A stretch of 7,946 nt of DNA from Bacilli bacterium. GTDB lineage: Bacteria; Bacillota_I; Bacilli_A; RF39; UBA660. The position numbers and the translations under genes were made by a program. This document shows positions 5,768-7,946 of the stretch, in pieces. The stretch is taken from NCBI GenBank assembly GCA_900772095.1, contig CAAGQJ010000010.1:1-7946 (forward strand). Direction: 5' to 3'. The number at the start of each line of letters is the position of its first letter. The stretch's first letter is position 1. The notes under the pieces are model-generated. The model did not search any database, was not told where the DNA came from, and worked only from the letters and a program-made list of their open reading frames with translations.

Positions 5768-6585
5768 ATTAATTTAGCATGAAGCACAACTCTTATGCCA
5801 TCACTAGTATAACATGAAGATAAAGTTAAAACCTTATCATTTTTATTTACTGTTGTCTTATAATCAAAAACACTTCTTTGCTTCATTTCCTTTATCCATT
5901 TTTCATACTCACTATCACTATCAAATGAAGTTGTTATATAATAATCTTCTGCTTTTATTGTATAAGTACTAAAAACTTGCCACAAAGTATTTTCTGTCGG
6001 AGTAGAGTACTTCACAACATAATTTTCACTTTCACTATACCAAGATTTCTTTACTACATTTCTTAATGTTCCAAATAATGACATATTTTTTCTACTATGT
6101 CCATAAATAACTGTATTTCTATCAGATAAATCACTATGATTACGATAATCCATAAATATCCAACCAGCATCAGAATACTTTTCCTCAAAAGATACATTTA
6201 AATAATAACTATTATTTTTACCTTGAAGAACAGGATAATTAATATTAGTATTATTAACAAATACCCATCCCACAGTATTGCTATTCTTTTCCTTTAAATC
6301 TTTGAAATCAACACTTATAAGTGGTATTTTAATATAATCCCAGTAAGGGTCAAACTTATCAGTAGGTTCATTTACTAATTCTGTGTTTTCATTATCGTTC
6401 ACAATAGAAATATTAGTTTGCAATAAACTTTTCTCTATATCTTCTGTATTCTTGTTATCTTTAAACCATAAAATAACTCTATAAACAGAAAAAACTAATA
6501 AAATAGACAACATTAAAATTAATATATATGTAAAAACTTTTGTAATCATCTTAATTTTCTTAAGTTTTTTTCTTTTATCATCCAT
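5749..6585 (-). CDS. Class B sortase
   Basis: Membrane-anchored transpeptidase that cuts a C-terminal sorting signal and joins the protein to the cell wall; 278 residues. A basic N-terminus (MDDKRKKLKKIK) precedes one membrane helix (about 15-38), so the catalytic domain faces outside. The class B core is clear: GWVFVNNTNINYPVLQ (106-121), GWIFMDYRN (141-149), catalytic His163 in VIYGHSRKNMSLFG, catalytic Cys258 in LTLSSC, and Arg265 in GIRVVLHAKL. The linker between helix and core (about 42-80) is polar and acidic. ATG 6585 follows AGGTG (6591-6595) at 5 bases; a longer in-frame ATG at 6624 is rejected because it has no ribosome site and overlaps the promoter. The likely substrate in this window is the NPNTA protein at 2154-3764. 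It is unlike pilin-type class C enzymes in length and motifs, and no pilin genes are nearby. The gene converges on the murC operon. Confidence 0.93.
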   Translation of the reverse strand: MDDKRKKLKKIKMITKVFTYILILMLSILLVFSVYRVILWFKDNKNTEDIEKSLLQTNISIVNDNENTELVNEPTDKFDPYWDYIKIPLISVDFKDLKEKNSNTVGWVFVNNTNINYPVLQGKNNSYYLNVSFEEKYSDAGWIFMDYRNHSDLSDRNTVIYGHSRKNMSLFGTLRNVVKKSWYSESENYVVKYSTPTENTLWQVFSTYTIKAEDYYITTSFDSDSEYEKWIKEMKQRSVFDYKTTVNKNDKVLTLSSCYTSDGIRVVLHAKLIKKETR

Positions 6586-6603
6586 ATTTTCACCTATGAT
6601 ACA

Positions 6604-6612
6604 ATAATACCA
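6604..6612 (-). promoter_or_regulatory. Extended -10 promoter of the sortase gene
   Basis: On the minus strand TGGTATTAT is an extended -10 (TGn plus TATTAT). The region 17 bases upstream reads TATAAA, a poor -35, so the extended -10 must carry recognition. Initiation at about 6597 gives a very short leader before the ribosome site. Read-through from the 6642-7388 gene is also possible, since I see no clear terminator between the two. Confidence 0.5.
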
Positions 6613-6641
6613 TAAAAACATCAAAATTTATATAAAAAGTA

Positions 6642-7388
6642 CTATTTTCTTATTCTTTTCTTCGGTCTTAAAATAGTTTGCTCAGTATAATTATCAGTTA
6701 TAAAATCTAATAATTCTAACTCTAAATTATCATTATTTCTCAACAAAGATTTACATCTTGTATACATCTCTATAGATTTTCTCATCATATCTATTTCTTT
6801 ATCTATTAAAGTAATAACTGTCCCATTTAAATTATAAAATATATTTTTAAAAATACTATTGTTATCTAATTGTTCAACAAAATTCTTAAGAGAATAATCA
6901 TCACCATCATATTTAATACCATTTAAATATACCTTATTAAAGTCATCTTTATCAATACTTATAGTATACATTCCTAGTGTTAGAAAGTAACAACCTTGTG
7001 AACTAGTAATTACCCCAGTCAAATCCCTTTCATCTTTAGATAAAACAAATTGATTATCACCAAATATTTTTAAACGCATACCATCTACCACAACTGATGT
7101 TTCTTCATCGACTAAATTATTATCTTTATCAACAATTAATATTCTCGTATAGTCATGACCATTTTTATCTTTGGTAAAATAGTTAATGATAATAAAATTA
7201 TAATCCTGTTCATCAAATTTCGTTTGTATTTTTCTATCTTTTTTATTATCTTTAAATAAAAGTGTTTCTTTAAAATCATATTTGTTACTTCCATTTACCA
7301 CTGTTATTGGACCCTCAGTTCCTTCAAAAGTAAACGCTCCCTTTTCAATTTGATAAAGTTTTTTTCCAAGCAAAATAGTATTCTCCAT
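6642..7388 (-). CDS. Unrecognised soluble protein, 248 aa
   Basis: I do not recognise a family. The protein has no signal peptide or membrane helix, so it is probably cytoplasmic. The first two-thirds (about 1-165) alternates hydrophobic strands with Asp/Asn/Lys/Gly turns (KIQTKFDEQDYNFIIINYF, DYTRILIVDKDNN, MRLKIFGDNQFVLSKDE, YTISIDKDDFNKVYLNG), suggesting a mostly beta fold. From about 165 on it appears helical (SLKNFVEQL, IDKEIDMMRKSIEMYTRC, LELELLDFIT) and ends in a strongly basic tail, RPKKRIRK. The ATG at 7388 is chosen over an in-frame GTG at 7397 because that GTG is part of the Shine-Dalgarno GAGGTGAT (7393-7400). It is divergent from rpsU and lies 56 bases upstream of the sortase gene on the same strand, so the two may be partly cotranscribed. 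Codon use and base composition match the neighbours; nothing suggests recent transfer. Confidence 0.85.
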   Translation of the reverse strand: MENTILLGKKLYQIEKGAFTFEGTEGPITVVNGSNKYDFKETLLFKDNKKDRKIQTKFDEQDYNFIIINYFTKDKNGHDYTRILIVDKDNNLVDEETSVVVDGMRLKIFGDNQFVLSKDERDLTGVITSSQGCYFLTLGMYTISIDKDDFNKVYLNGIKYDGDDYSLKNFVEQLDNNSIFKNIFYNLNGTVITLIDKEIDMMRKSIEMYTRCKSLLRNNDNLELELLDFITDNYTEQTILRPKKRIRK

Positions 7389-7406
7389 TAGTATCACCTC
7401 AAATTT

Positions 7407-7435
7407 ATATTATCATAATAGATAAATCGTGTCTA
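7407..7435 (-). promoter_or_regulatory. Promoter of the 248-aa protein gene
   Basis: On the minus strand: -35 TAGACA (7430-7435), 17-base spacer, then -10 TAATAT (7407-7412) preceded by TGA (7413-7415), an extended -10. Initiation is predicted at about 7400, at or just inside the Shine-Dalgarno sequence, so the leader is extremely short. Confidence 0.65.
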
Positions 7436-7503
7436 TAATTTTATAAAAATATAAATAAATCATCTAAAAAAATAAAAAAAATAAATAAATGTGTAGAAAT
7501 AAG

Positions 7504-7532
7504 TTGAATTTTATATATTTTTTTGTTATAAT
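7504..7532 (+). promoter_or_regulatory. Strong rpsU promoter
   Basis: TTGAAT (7504-7509), 17-base spacer, consensus TATAAT (7527-7532) preceded by TGT, so near-consensus and extended. Upstream, 7464-7490 is a run of A-tracts that could act as an UP element. Initiation is expected at about 7539, giving a leader of about 27 bases. Confidence 0.8.
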
Positions 7533-7565
7533 CACTATTAGAAAACCAAGGAAGGAGGGATAAAA

Positions 7566-7751
7566 ATGACAGAAGTAGCAGTTAAAGGTAATTTAGATGG
7601 AGCTTTAAAACGTTTTAAACAAAAGTGTTCTCGCGACGGCATCCCTTCCGAAGTAAAAAAAAGAAAATTCTATGTTTCACCAGGAAAGAAAAGAAGAGAA
7701 GAAAAGAAAGAAAACATTAAAAATTGCAGAAAAAGAAATAAAGATAGATAA
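7566..7751 (+). CDS. rpsU: 30S ribosomal protein S21
   Basis: Small basic subunit protein of the 30S ribosome that helps mRNA engagement near the 3' end of 16S rRNA. It has 61 residues, within the Gram-positive range. The N-terminal half matches the family: MTEVAVKGN, then LDGALKRFKQKCSRDGI (10-26), corresponding to the S21 pattern (D/E)-x-A-L-(R/K)-R-F-K-(R/K), and VKKRKFY (30-36), corresponding to (A/V)-(R/K)-K-R-x-x-Y. The C-terminal third is Lys/Arg-rich and helical (GKKRREEKKEN). Two cysteines (C21 and C54) are mildly unusual for this protein. The ATG at 7566 follows a very strong GGAAGGAGGG ribosome site. It is monocistronic, between a near-consensus promoter and its own terminator, consistent with high expression. 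Confidence 0.93.
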   Translation: MTEVAVKGNLDGALKRFKQKCSRDGIPSEVKKRKFYVSPGKKRREEKKENIKNCRKRNKDR

Positions 7752-7776
7752 AATACGATTTATTCGTATTTTTTTT
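7751..7776 (+). terminator. rpsU terminator
   Basis: Perfect 8-bp stem AAATACGA (7751-7758) / TCGTATTT (7764-7771), 5-base loop, then T residues to 7776. The stem begins on the last base of the rpsU stop codon. The end of the T-run is also the start of the next gene's -35 box. Confidence 0.9.
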
Positions 7777-7803
7777 GATTTTTTGACCATTTTATTTTAT
7801 AAT
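7775..7803 (+). promoter_or_regulatory. Promoter of the topoisomerase gene
   Basis: TTGATT (7775-7780), 17-base spacer, consensus TATAAT (7798-7803). Initiation at about 7810 gives a leader of roughly 13 bases with GGAGATGAT as ribosome site. The -35 overlaps the T-tract of the rpsU terminator by two bases. A nearby TTGACC (7783-7788) is too close to this -10 to serve as its -35. Confidence 0.7.
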
Positions 7804-7822
7804 AAATATGGAGATGATAGTT

Positions 7823-7946
7823 ATGGCACTTAAATATGATGAAAATAGTATTAAAATACTTGAAGGATTAGATGCAGTAAGAAAAAGACCAGGAATGTAT
7901 ATTGGTTCTACTGATAAAAGAGGTTTACATCATTTAGTATGGGAAA
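7823..7946 (+). CDS. parE: DNA topoisomerase IV subunit B (or GyrB), N-terminus only
   Basis: ATPase subunit of a type II topoisomerase; only the first 41 codons are inside the window. The start ATG at 7823 follows GGAGATGAT (7810-7818). The visible protein begins MALKYDENSIKILEG and carries the invariant N-terminal arm and ATP-lid contact region VRKRPGMYIGST, followed by DKRGLHHLVWE, which leads into the GHKL ATP-binding domain. ParE and GyrB are nearly identical here. The STD-x-RGLHHL form favours ParE, and the lack of dnaA/dnaN/recF neighbours also argues against the classic gyrB locus. If it is ParE, parC should follow just outside the window. Confidence 0.85.
   Translation, partial: MALKYDENSIKILEGLDAVRKRPGMYIGSTDKRGLHHLVWE

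Overview
This window looks like a core-genome segment of a low-GC Gram-positive (Firmicutes/Bacillota) bacterium. The DNA is very AT-rich by eye. tRNA genes encode their CCA ends. Ribosome binding sites match the AGAAAGGAGGTGAT type, and promoters are sigma-A-like, often with an extended -10. A standard genetic code fits: murC ends in TGA and tryptophan is TGG. A cell-wall ligase, a sortase and a sortase-anchored surface protein show a walled, Gram-positive envelope. AT-richness, small intergenic gaps and protein style suggest an uncultured, probably gut-associated Bacilli/Mollicutes-neighbour lineage; that placement is inference.

Layout: 1-240 is a tRNA cluster (Ile-GAT, cut by the window edge; Asn-GTT; Glu-TTC) closed by a terminator. 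447-632 is a two-helix membrane miniprotein whose promoter lies so close that its mRNA would be leaderless. 697-1986 is a seryl-tRNA synthetase of an unusual motif type. 2154-3764 is a secreted, probable beta-helix surface protein ending in an NPNTA-type sorting signal. 3908-5739 is a two-gene operon, murC plus a metallo-beta-lactamase-fold hydrolase, with overlapping stop and start codons. On the minus strand, converging on that operon, are a class B sortase (5749-6585) and, upstream of it, an unrecognised 248-residue soluble protein (6642-7388). From 7566 the plus strand carries ribosomal protein S21 and the start of a type II topoisomerase B subunit (probably parE), which runs off the window.

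Functionally, two themes are mixed: translation (tRNAs, serS, rpsU) and cell envelope (murC, sortase, anchored surface protein). The most interesting link is the class B sortase with a nearby protein carrying an NPxT-type signal, a plausible enzyme-substrate pair separated by a peptidoglycan-precursor ligase operon. Almost every transcription unit has its own recognisable promoter and terminator. No gene-free stretch exceeds 300 bases; the longest (241-446) holds a terminator, an AT-rich filler and a promoter. No mobile element, CRISPR array, prophage or riboswitch was seen.
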